In this document: piece after piece, positions 1-7,425 of the stretch
How positions within the stretch are numbered: position 1 is the first letter of the stretch
Layout of the letters: every line of letters starts with the position of its first letter
NCBI GenBank assembly: GCA_028281495.1
Contig: JANQJU010000004.1
Coordinates: 1-64,000, forward strand
Reading direction: 5' to 3'
Source: SAR324 cluster bacterium
GTDB taxonomy: Bacteria > SAR324 > NAC60-12
DNA length: 64,000 nucleotides
Made by a program: the position numbers and the translations under genes
Notes under the pieces: generated by a model
Told to the model about the DNA's origin: nothing
Databases searched by the model: none
What the model saw: the letters and a program-made list of their open reading frames with translations, nothing else

Positions 1-58
1 AGAGAGTTGTCAGAATTAGGAGAAATTTGATCCACACCCATTGATTCGCTATCGCCAT
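1..58 (-). CDS. N-terminus of an unknown protein, cut by the window edge
   Basis: An ATG at position 58 on the minus strand is preceded by a strong Shine-Dalgarno sequence (GGAGGTG, four bases upstream). It opens a frame that stays open to the window edge. The 19 visible residues start MAIANQWVWIKFLLILTTL, a short polar start followed by a hydrophobic stretch, as in a signal peptide or membrane anchor. Nothing more can be said about function. It lies just downstream, in the minus direction, of repeat copy A. Confidence 0.5.
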   Translation of the reverse strand, partial: MAIANQWVWIKFLLILTTL

Positions 59-379
59 AAAACACCTCCAAAAAGCCCCTTGCAATTGAAATCTAAGGTC
101 ACTAGCGTAACGCTCTAACGTCAGCTTAACAATGAATTTTTGGAAAAGTAGCAAGCTTATGAAATAGCTTTTAATAATCTTGTTACTTTGTTGTTTTTAT
201 TATCTTTTTAACCAAGAATTACATTCTCGTTGAGCCCGCATTGATGCCGCTATCTCCGATTACTAGCCTCTACTAAAACTCTTACAAAAAGGAAGAAGAC
301 AATACCGTTAAAAACTCAATGGGAAGAGAAAACATAGCTAACTCCTGAATGAATGATAGTGTGGGAACTTCATTCTATA
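59..379. other. AT-rich non-coding stretch carrying repeat copy A
   Basis: No convincing coding frame is present. The stretch holds one copy of the diverged direct repeat (102-235) and otherwise AT-rich sequence. Its composition is visibly lower in G+C than the chromosome to the right of about position 3430. Confidence 0.5.
102..235. repeat. Diverged direct repeat, copy A (partner at 2115-2243)
   Basis: The first 20 bases (CTAGCGTAACGCTCTAACGT) are identical to 2115-2134. A second shared block, around CTTGTTACTTTGT at about 179-191, matches 2192-2204. The centre has diverged, yet the distance between the conserved ends is nearly the same in both copies (about 78 bp). Conserved ends with a variable centre recall recombination sites such as integron attC. 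Read on the minus strand, this copy follows the gene remnant at 380-555. Confidence 0.6.
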
Positions 380-555
380 TCAAGAGTTGGAGTGAATCTC
401 TTCCCTTTCCATCTCAGTTAATTCAAAATTTCCAAAGCCCAGAATATCATTTGGAATTAAATTTTCCAATATGTCCATAGCCTCAGTAAGATCTTCGATT
501 CATTGTTTTTCTCCAAAATTATGTCGATCTTTTTCAAGAGAGTCATAATAAAATT
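380..555 (-). pseudogene. Remnant of a small gene with an in-frame stop
   Basis: Just after the ankyrin gene stop, one minus-strand frame reads as plausible protein (starting FYYDSLEKDRHNFGEKQ). It is interrupted by a TGA at 500-502, then continues with an acidic segment ending in EMEREEIHSNS and a stop at 380-382. The second half could be a 32-aa peptide from an internal ATG. The look is of a decayed small gene, possibly a partner of the ankyrin protein. I do not recognise the family. Confidence 0.25.
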
Positions 556-2025
556 TCAATTCTTATGCAGAGTTTTATGTGGCAATAGTTTTAGCATTTC
601 TAGATCGTCCTTATCTGTTGCTATTTTCCATATTGTCTTACCTTTTCCATCTTTTACTCTTGGGTTTGCTCCATGATTTAAAAGTTTTTTAACAATCTCA
701 ATATATCCACGATCCACTGCGATAACCAACGGAGTTTGACCTTTTTTATTCCTAATATTTGGATTAGCATTATTTTCCAGTAAGATATCTATCGATTTTG
801 TACGTTTATTTTTAACTGCATGAATAAGAGCTGTATTTTTTTTAATATCTTGTACGTCCAAGTCTACGTTTTTTCGTATTAGTAGCTCTATAAACATAGA
901 GTGCCCAAAACGGGCTGCCTCCATCAAAATAGTTTTCCCAGATTGATTTCTATAATGAACATCTGCTCCATGTTCGATTAAATATCCTGCAATATTCACT
1001 CTTCCACCTCCTGCAGCTGCCATTAGTGGCGTTGATGAACCCAAGCCCTTACCAGAGTCTACTTTTGCACCTTTTTTGACAAGATGTTCTATTATATTCA
1101 AATTTCCATTCCTTACAGCCCACCATAAGGGTGAGTTGCCAAATCTATCTTCTACATTGACGATAAACTCATTTTTAAGTAAAAAATCAATCATTTCTAA
1201 ATCGCCATCTTTAGCCCCCATAATTAATAAGTGCTTATGCCTACTTTTTTCTTTATATATGTTTTGTTTTACCAATACTTTTGCAATGCCATATCGACTT
1301 CCACGTAGTGCCAAACGTATAGCGCTATAATGTTCACCTAAATTATCAAAATTGTAACCGCTCTCAAAGAATAGATTAACAATTTCTATTTTTCCTGAAT
1401 AAATAGCTGACCTAATAGGATGAATACCATAGTAGTTTTTTTTGTTAGGATTTCCTCCTTTTTCTATTAAAAGCCGAACAGTATCTTTATGACTATTTCT
1501 AACTGCTTTTTCAATCGCCTTATCAATACAATCTGTTGTGTCAATACTTTCTTCATTTGACAGCAATTTACGAATAATTCTATTTTGGCCATTTTCTGCT
1601 GCTGCAAACAGTATTTCTTCTTTTTTAAGAGGGTTCGGCCCACTGAAGCAATAAATTAGTTCGTCGGTATTTCTTGAAGGAGTACCTACGGTGTTTTTCT
1701 CCTTTATTGCTGCTATTTGTTTATCAGATGGTTTATCATAATCTGATCTCGAAAGATTAGGTTCGCATCCAATCATTGCGGGTAAGATAAGAAAAAATAA
1801 TATCTGTTTTTTAATCCATAGAGAATTCCAATAAGGATGCCTGTATTGCAATCTTCTCCCAAATCTTTTCTCTATTGTCTCATGAAAGTTCACAGGTTTT
1901 TTTCCAGTATATCCTACAGCGAGTAGGAACTTTCCCAATAAAATAAGTATTTGAAGCATACTACTCCTGCAAAATGACAAACTACGAATAAAAATATAGA
2001 TGAATCGATTACGAGAAACATCCAT
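556..2025 (-). CDS. Ankyrin-repeat protein, probably membrane-anchored or a lipoprotein
   Basis: The 489-aa product carries about ten ankyrin repeats from roughly residue 140 to the C-terminus, with clear repeat cores such as GNSPLWWAVRNGNLNIIEHL and GKTILMEAARFGHSMFIELL. Ankyrin repeats mediate protein-protein contacts. The N-terminal 90 residues are odd: a hydrophobic stretch near 23-40, then KKQILFFLILPAMIGC, a typical lipoprotein signal with the lipobox Cys at residue 87. No ATG directly precedes that signal in frame. An out-of-frame ATG at 1819 would reach it if one T were deleted. The ATG at 2025 has an AAGG ribosome-binding site, so the long form is kept here. The gene is AT-rich relative to its neighbours and flanked by direct repeats, suggesting acquisition by transfer. 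Confidence 0.85.
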   Translation of the reverse strand: MDVSRNRFIYIFIRSLSFCRSSMLQILILLGKFLLAVGYTGKKPVNFHETIEKRFGRRLQYRHPYWNSLWIKKQILFFLILPAMIGCEPNLSRSDYDKPSDKQIAAIKEKNTVGTPSRNTDELIYCFSGPNPLKKEEILFAAAENGQNRIIRKLLSNEESIDTTDCIDKAIEKAVRNSHKDTVRLLIEKGGNPNKKNYYGIHPIRSAIYSGKIEIVNLFFESGYNFDNLGEHYSAIRLALRGSRYGIAKVLVKQNIYKEKSRHKHLLIMGAKDGDLEMIDFLLKNEFIVNVEDRFGNSPLWWAVRNGNLNIIEHLVKKGAKVDSGKGLGSSTPLMAAAGGGRVNIAGYLIEHGADVHYRNQSGKTILMEAARFGHSMFIELLIRKNVDLDVQDIKKNTALIHAVKNKRTKSIDILLENNANPNIRNKKGQTPLVIAVDRGYIEIVKKLLNHGANPRVKDGKGKTIWKIATDKDDLEMLKLLPHKTLHKN

Positions 2026-2114
2026 CGAGGAATCCTTACCCTGCTAAAAAATTAAAACTAAGAGGATTTGAGGGGTGAATGTTTTCCATCCCTCACAAAT
2101 AGAACTCTAGGCAT

Positions 2115-2243
2115 CTAGCGTAACGCTCTAACGTAAGGTTGACAACGAATTTTTGAAGTATCTCGTGGCGTTTGAAAAATCTTTTACAAACCTTGTTACT
2201 TTGTGGTTTTTAAAAGGTTTTTAAACAAACGAGTGCATTCTTG
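2115..2243. repeat. Diverged direct repeat, copy B (partner at 102-235)
   Basis: Copy B starts with the same 20 bases as copy A and shares the CTTGTTACTTTGT block at about 2192-2204. Read on the minus strand it contains GTAACAAGGTT, then about 55 bases later AACCTTACGTTAG. These arms are complementary except for two unpaired bases, giving an imperfect fold-back as in integron attC sites. The copy runs into the end of the RTX-like remnant at 2210-2458. Confidence 0.55.
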
Positions 2244-2458
2244 GGGGAGAGGAGGGGACCTCCGGTTCGTGCGCCTCGGTCGTTGAGGAGCGTGATCACC
2301 AAGTTGCCGCCTTGTTGTTCCTGAGAAATTTGGTTGGCAGTCAGATCCTCTCCAAAAGCAATTTGGTCGAGAGGATGGACGGAATCGCCTTGGCTCTGGA
2401 TGTGGAGTTGGTCCAACCCACGATGGTCGCCATTCAGATGTTGGCCAATGTCAAACAA
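2210..2458 (-). pseudogene. Fragment resembling an RTX / haemolysin-type calcium-binding related domain
   Basis: The minus-strand frame contains DQIAFGEDLTANQIS followed by GGNLVITLLNDRG. This resembles the beta-roll-associated domain found beside RTX repeats (pattern D-I-x-F-G-x-G-I-x-x-x-x-I-x, then G-N-x-L-V-I-x-L). The frame has only a TTG start, no visible ribosome-binding site and no RTX nonapeptides. Its last codons fall inside repeat copy B. It is best read as a remnant of a larger secreted protein gene. The overlapping plus-strand frame (2312-2605) looks like a shadow. Confidence 0.3.
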
Positions 2459-2630
2459 GCACCATTTGTTCCGCCAAAAACTTATGCCGCCGATTGGGAT
2501 ATGAATGAAGGGATGATCCTGTATTCTGAAAAAGCATTGGATGCTCCCCCCACCCCTTCGATTAATCAGGGGGAGGGGACCGTTATCGCGGGATCTCTTG
2601 AATGAAAGCCTGCCTAAATAATAATTGAGT

Positions 2631-2996
2631 TTAAGGCTTTTTAATTTCTATGGCTTTGATATTCGGTAGGTTCAAATCACAGGTGCTGAGATAAACTCTA
2701 ATTTGCCAGCCTGCTGTGTAAGCTAAGGTCGGCAATTTTGAGACTTCTCTACGGTTGGCTGCTTGTGCAACATTAAACGTGTGATGCGTAAGCCCCGCAA
2801 CATACTTAGATGGAGTGCTACACGAATCTGGGTTTTCTACTGTTCCCACAGGGATGATATAGAAAAACGAATAATCCACATCAGTAAGATAATTATCGTA
2901 TCCCAGCGTATCAATCGTGAACCAATTGGTCCACCCCGCAGCCATCGCCGGAATAGATAAAAATAAACAGAAGACAGCAATAACTAGCTTTTTCAT
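2631..2996 (-). CDS. Small exported protein of unknown function
   Basis: The 121-aa product has a textbook signal peptide (MKKLVIAVFCLFLSIPAMA, predicted cleavage before AGWTNW). The mature part is about 100 residues, rich in Tyr, Thr and Val, with two cysteines about 50 residues apart that could form a disulfide. An AGAGG-like ribosome-binding site lies just upstream of the ATG. The product is probably periplasmic or secreted. I do not recognise the family. It sits alone, at the edge of the AT-rich island. Confidence 0.7.
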   Translation of the reverse strand: MKKLVIAVFCLFLSIPAMAAGWTNWFTIDTLGYDNYLTDVDYSFFYIIPVGTVENPDSCSTPSKYVAGLTHHTFNVAQAANRREVSKLPTLAYTAGWQIRVYLSTCDLNLPNIKAIEIKKP

Positions 2997-3432
2997 AGGA
3001 ACCTCTTTTTGATGAGAGTTTTTATTTAAGGCTTCCCTGAAAAGACTGGATTAACCGTATGTATGCTAATCCTTGATAATTTACTTATAAAGTATAATAA
3101 TTTCAGTTATTTAAGTCGATAAAAACCCCAACTAAACTTCGATTTTGGAAAAATCTATCATCATATTTTTACCCCGATAAAAGAAAATATATAAGGATTG
3201 GCCTAATTTAGAGAAGCTTTCCGTCTTACTAAACGGTTCTTCCATAGCTTCCCTAACAAGGATTAGCATACATCCCTCCTAATCTTCTCAAATTTTGTCT
3301 ATAAATATAATCTGTACAAACGTTAGAAAAATTACCTACCTTTCTGCTATAACCGACTATGACTGGAATTCCTGAAGGATTTGGCTCTTAAATTTTTGTG
3401 AGCGTTCGAAGGTGTAGTTCAAACCCTACTAT
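2997..3432. other. AT-rich intergenic region with a long-range inverted repeat
   Basis: No coding frame is supported. The region contains perfect 17-bp inverted arms at 3059-3075 and 3257-3273, each accompanied by a GCTTCCCT motif at 3031-3038 and 3247-3254. The right-hand part is ordinary AT-rich sequence and may include the terminator of the GFA gene at 3433. Confidence 0.5.
3059..3273. repeat. AT-rich segment bounded by a 17-bp perfect inverted repeat
   Basis: The left arm ATGTATGCTAATCCTTG (3059-3075) is the exact reverse complement of CAAGGATTAGCATACAT (3257-3273). The 181 bp between the arms is AT-rich and non-coding. Size and structure resemble a miniature inverted-repeat element, but no target-site duplication was identified. 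Confidence 0.45.
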
Positions 3433-3858
3433 TCACTTCACCGGTTCACTGTTCCGCCCTTCGATGAACTGGGGCAAGCCATCGGACAAAACCGTCCAGT
3501 TCGATTTGGAACCTACAAAAATATGAGCGTCGGGTTGGATATCGATATCGGTGTCCAGAGTCCCCAAAGCCAGTTCTATGGTGGAATCCGGATTTTTCGG
3601 GGAGAAAAAGGTCATGCTGGAACCACAAGTTTTGCAAAATTGCCGGATCGTTCCGTTGTGAGCAGTGAAGCTTTGGAGCAATTCTTGACCACGTGTCCAA
3701 CGCAAATCAGCCTGATGGACTTCTCCAAAAGTCGAGAAGGCCGCCCCATGAAATTTTCGACACATGGAGCAGTGACAGTGAGCCATTTTGGGACTGATGG
3801 CTTGGACTTCATAAGCAATGGCTCCGCATAAACATTGGCCTGTGTAGGGTTGAGTCAT
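3433..3858 (-). CDS. GFA / Mss4-like zinc-binding protein
   Basis: The 141-aa product has the pattern of the GFA (glutathione-dependent formaldehyde-activating, CENP-V/GFA) fold. It shows CLCG at residues 9-12, HCHCSMCRK near residue 30, and CKTCGS near residue 98, the cysteine sets that bind two zinc ions in this fold. The length is typical. The family name comes from one member; most homologues have no proven enzyme activity, so the substrate is unknown. It is transcribed alone, divergent from the MFS-TerB gene. A short inverted repeat (GTTGCA/TGCAAC, 3896-3916) lies upstream of its start. Confidence 0.85.
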   Translation of the reverse strand: MTQPYTGQCLCGAIAYEVQAISPKMAHCHCSMCRKFHGAAFSTFGEVHQADLRWTRGQELLQSFTAHNGTIRQFCKTCGSSMTFFSPKNPDSTIELALGTLDTDIDIQPDAHIFVGSKSNWTVLSDGLPQFIEGRNSEPVK

Positions 3859-4146
3859 TTGTTTTCTCTGCCTTTCCTATAAAAGGTTTCTTACGGTTGC
3901 ATCTGATGCGTGCAACATGAATAAAATCTTGCCGTCTTGGCATTTGCTCCTCTCTAGTATCGCTAAAGACACAAGACTCAAGCGGCAACGTTCCCCAGGA
4001 AGATAATCAATTATTCACATCAGGTTTGAATGAATGATTGCCAAAAAAGGAAAACCCTCTTGTGAACTCATTTCAACTGATATAACTCCATAGAAGCGTT
4101 TTGTTGAATCCATCCTTTTTGCCTGTTTTCATCAATACAAATAATC
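3859..4146. other. Divergent intergenic region between the GFA and MFS-TerB genes
   Basis: This 288-bp stretch must carry the promoters of both flanking genes. The one structure I see is a 6-bp inverted repeat with a 9-base loop (3896-3916), close to the GFA gene start. No canonical promoter pair could be fixed. Confidence 0.3.
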
Positions 4147-7100
4147 GTGCGCATCAACTCCAAGCTTCGTCTGAAAATTTTCGCGGGTTCATGGCTCATC
4201 ATGCTCATTGCAACTTCATTGAACCTCGGACTCAGCCTGTTTTCTTATGAAAGAGAGCATCTAAATCGATTACGAGTGAGCGAAAACGTACCCGCCACCC
4301 AATCTCATGAACCCACACTCATCCAGCAAAGTCAGGAGCATCGGGGACGACATGGAATGGCGGCCACAATCACCCTGATCACCGGTGTGATGCTATTGAC
4401 GTCGGCTTTGGTCCGTTTCCTGTTTCAACAAGGTGGAGCAGGATTTACCAAAAAGCGGTTGGGCCTCATTCTGCTTTCGGGAATCATTGGGGTGCAGGTT
4501 CTGTTCACCTTGAGCAACGTTTATTATTATCATAGCTTAGGAATCGAATGGGAACCTTTGTTGCTTACGGCAACTCCCTCGACTGTTATCTCGGTTTTAG
4601 TTTCGATGGAATTGATGTTTATCTTGTTCCTCGTCATTAGCAAACACTATGACCTCCACCCTGAACCGGAAAAAAACGTAGAACCCGCGCCACGAGATTT
4701 CACCGCGTCCCCACACGAATTGATTCGTCCCAATGCCTTCCTTCTCATGTTTGTCGCCTATTTGACCCAATCCTTTTTGCCGCTTTACGCTGAAGAATTA
4801 TACACGCCGTTTTGGGGAGTGGCCAAGGATGTGGCGATTGGAATCCCCATGACTGCAAAGATGCTAATGACCGTCCTGATTCTGTTTCCCGGAGGTGTCT
4901 GGATGGAAAAAAGAGGCTGGCACGAACCGTTTCTGGTTGGAATTGTGATTTTAGCAATGGCTTCTTTTCTTTCCGGCATTGCCACCAGTACGCTTCAACT
5001 GGTGTTTTATCGGGGCATGATGGGGGCGGGTTACGGCTTGAGCTGGATGGCTTGTTTGGGATTCGTGGTGTTGAATACGAATTATAAAACCAAGGGAAAG
5101 GGATTTGCGAATGTCGTAGCCGGTATTTTTTCGGGGATTATTTGCGGTGCTGCCACAGGAGCTGTTTTAGGCGAAGTGCTCGGGTATTCCATCATTTATC
5201 ATATCGTTATGATCGGCCTTGTTTTGCCAGTGTTCTATTTCCTATTTTTCATGAGGAGTTATTCCAAGAAACCCGATCCGCCTGCTGTGGAAAAAAGTTC
5301 CGTCACCACCAAGCAATCTGCCTCCTCTTCCAGCCCACTCTCGTGGCAACAACTCCTGAGGTGCTTCTTGAACCGAAATATTTTTGCAGTGTTCTTGATG
5401 AACCTCGTACCCACACAAATTTGTGTGATTGGCCTCCTGTATTTTGTCACTCCCATCTACCTCCAAAGCATTGAAGTGCCACACAGTCAGGTCGGCATCA
5501 TTTTCATCATTTACGGATTGTGCATGATCTATGTGGCTCCCTTTTTTAACCGCTTCATGGATCAAAACCCTGACAAGAAGATCTACATTTCCATCGGCGG
5601 CTTGATCGGAAGCCTGGGGATCACCAGCCTGTTTTTATCTCAGAATTTGTTGGGAGTGATGCTGATGGTGCTCCTTCTGGGAATTTCTACTAGCCTGACT
5701 TCTTCCCCAACTGCCGTATTCATATTAAACCTCAAAGCCACCTATGTGGTGGGAATGGGAAAAATGATGGCCATACAACGCATTGCTGACAAGGTGGGGG
5801 CTGCCTTGGGGCCTTTGATCTTAGGGATGCTGATTGCGACGTTAGGAATCAATCAGGCCATTTTTGCGATTGGGATTTTTTATTTTGTGATGACCCTCGG
5901 CTTTATTGTTTTTGCTGAATCGCAGAAACCCATCCCGCTTCCTGGAATGGAGCATGAGCATTGGAGCTGGAAACACTTAGTTACGTTTCTAAGAAACATA
6001 GGCAACAAATGGTACTTGGACGAATTGCCTCCTGAAAAACAATACGGGTATGCCATGGCCGCCTCCTTAGCCCTGACCTCGGCCGCGGACGGTGCGTTGA
6101 CAGATCGCGAGATTCTTGTCGCAGAAGAAAAGCTATGTGAAATGAAAGACATTCAAGACTATATGAGCATTGAAGAAGCGCATCAGGCCTTCGAGTTGTA
6201 CGCTAACGAGCTGGTCAATGCTTTACATGATAAAGCCCATAGTTTTGAACAAACGGTGGAATTATTATTGCGGCAAGTTCCGCATTTAGACCGTGAAGAC
6301 TGGAAACACAATATCGTAGAATCCGTCCAACATGTGGCAGAAGCCGGGCATCACTATGAAGAACCCGAAAAACAGATGATTCAGCGAATCCGGCAAAGCC
6401 TCTGGAAAGAAGAAATCGATTACATCCACACCGTGGTCGCTGCCTTGGTATTGATCTCCGTCACTGACGGCGTGATTCAAGAGAGCGAAATCCAAGCGGC
6501 CGAAGAGCATCTAAAAGAAATTCCTGAAATTCAGGAATACCTGTCATTTGAAGAAACCCATCAAATTTTTAGTGATTACGTGAATCAATTGAAGTCCTAC
6601 ATGAACAACGAAGATTCCAGTTTTGAGTTAGGCCGAGGAATCTTGTTTCATCAAATCAAAGCGATTCCAGAGGAGGTTCGCCGGGAACGATTGATCGAAA
6701 TTGTTCGAAAGGTTGCCTCAGCAGATGGCGGGCTTCTCCCAGAAGAGGAACAAGTCCTTGAAAAAATTCGAGGACTTTTATCCCAGCCCCCTCCCGAAGA
6801 AGGCCAAATCACCCCTACCGATTGGAAAACACTTTTTTCCAATTTGAAGTACCTGCTCAAACAGCTACTTCCCACACACCTCTCTCCAGAAAAACAATAT
6901 GGCAATGCGATTGTAGCCGTATTGGCCATCATCGCTTGCTCGGATCGGAAATTGACAAAAAGTGAAATTCGATTGGCATATCGATATATCGATTCCACCT
7001 ACGAAATTAAGCACTTTTTATCGGTCAATGAAGCTCGGCAGACGTTCCATTTGTATGTTGAGCAACTGTTAGAAAAATCGTCCCAAAACGAAGTCTTTAC

Positions 7101-7296
7101 TCAACCTATCGACTTCGTTCTACGGAAAATTCCCAACATTAAAAAAGAGGAATGGAGGAATCATTTAATGAAGGTTGCCATGGACATGGCAGCAGCAGAC
7201 GGCATTTTAGAAGAAGGCATGCCGTTGATTGAAAAAATCGGGAACACCCTTTGGCACTCAGAAGAACAGAAGTTTGGACTCATCTTTAATGCTTGA
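4147..7296 (+). CDS. MFS transporter fused to three TerB-like domains
   Basis: The 1049-aa product has three parts. Residues 1-180 hold about four hydrophobic segments with a soluble loop. Residues 190-600 are a twelve-helix major facilitator module, with the motif YGLCMIYVAPFFNRFMDQNPD in the second half. Residues 600-1049 form a soluble tail of three related units of about 130-150 residues. Units one and three start with PEKQYG; each has a helical run with an acidic SAADG/SVTDG/ACSDR motif and a second one later (EAG/SADG/AADG). This is the pattern of TerB-like helical domains, which bind metal through acidic residues. MFS carriers normally end after the last helix, so the tail is unusual. 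The GTG start at 4147 has no clear ribosome-binding site; an ATG at 4192 or 4201 is possible. The transported substrate is unknown. Confidence 0.8.
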   Translation: MRINSKLRLKIFAGSWLIMLIATSLNLGLSLFSYEREHLNRLRVSENVPATQSHEPTLIQQSQEHRGRHGMAATITLITGVMLLTSALVRFLFQQGGAGFTKKRLGLILLSGIIGVQVLFTLSNVYYYHSLGIEWEPLLLTATPSTVISVLVSMELMFILFLVISKHYDLHPEPEKNVEPAPRDFTASPHELIRPNAFLLMFVAYLTQSFLPLYAEELYTPFWGVAKDVAIGIPMTAKMLMTVLILFPGGVWMEKRGWHEPFLVGIVILAMASFLSGIATSTLQLVFYRGMMGAGYGLSWMACLGFVVLNTNYKTKGKGFANVVAGIFSGIICGAATGAVLGEVLGYSIIYHIVMIGLVLPVFYFLFFMRSYSKKPDPPAVEKSSVTTKQSASSSSPLSWQQLLRCFLNRNIFAVFLMNLVPTQICVIGLLYFVTPIYLQSIEVPHSQVGIIFIIYGLCMIYVAPFFNRFMDQNPDKKIYISIGGLIGSLGITSLFLSQNLLGVMLMVLLLGISTSLTSSPTAVFILNLKATYVVGMGKMMAIQRIADKVGAALGPLILGMLIATLGINQAIFAIGIFYFVMTLGFIVFAESQKPIPLPGMEHEHWSWKHLVTFLRNIGNKWYLDELPPEKQYGYAMAASLALTSAADGALTDREILVAEEKLCEMKDIQDYMSIEEAHQAFELYANELVNALHDKAHSFEQTVELLLRQVPHLDREDWKHNIVESVQHVAEAGHHYEEPEKQMIQRIRQSLWKEEIDYIHTVVAALVLISVTDGVIQESEIQAAEEHLKEIPEIQEYLSFEETHQIFSDYVNQLKSYMNNEDSSFELGRGILFHQIKAIPEEVRRERLIEIVRKVASADGGLLPEEEQVLEKIRGLLSQPPPEEGQITPTDWKTLFSNLKYLLKQLLPTHLSPEKQYGNAIVAVLAIIACSDRKLTKSEIRLAYRYIDSTYEIKHFLSVNEARQTFHLYVEQLLEKSSQNEVFTQPIDFVLRKIPNIKKEEWRNHLMKVAMDMAAADGILEEGMPLIEKIGNTLWHSEEQKFGLIFNA

Positions 7297-7425
7297 GAAA
7301 CGCTTCGTCTCTCGTCCTAGCCCTTCGTATTTATCCCGACATATTAGACTTTAAACCCATGAATTGATCATTATTTTTAGTGAAATCATGCATCTAGAAT
7401 TTACTCAACAGTAGGTAATTGAAAA

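Noticed and set aside
2312-2605. Plus-strand 97-aa frame opposite the RTX-like remnant
   Set aside because: No ribosome-binding site, TTG start and no recognisable domain; the minus strand gives a better protein-like pattern.
3896-3916. 6-bp inverted repeat GTTGCA/TGCAAC upstream of the GFA gene
   Set aside because: Too short to call an operator; kept only as a remark in the gene entries.
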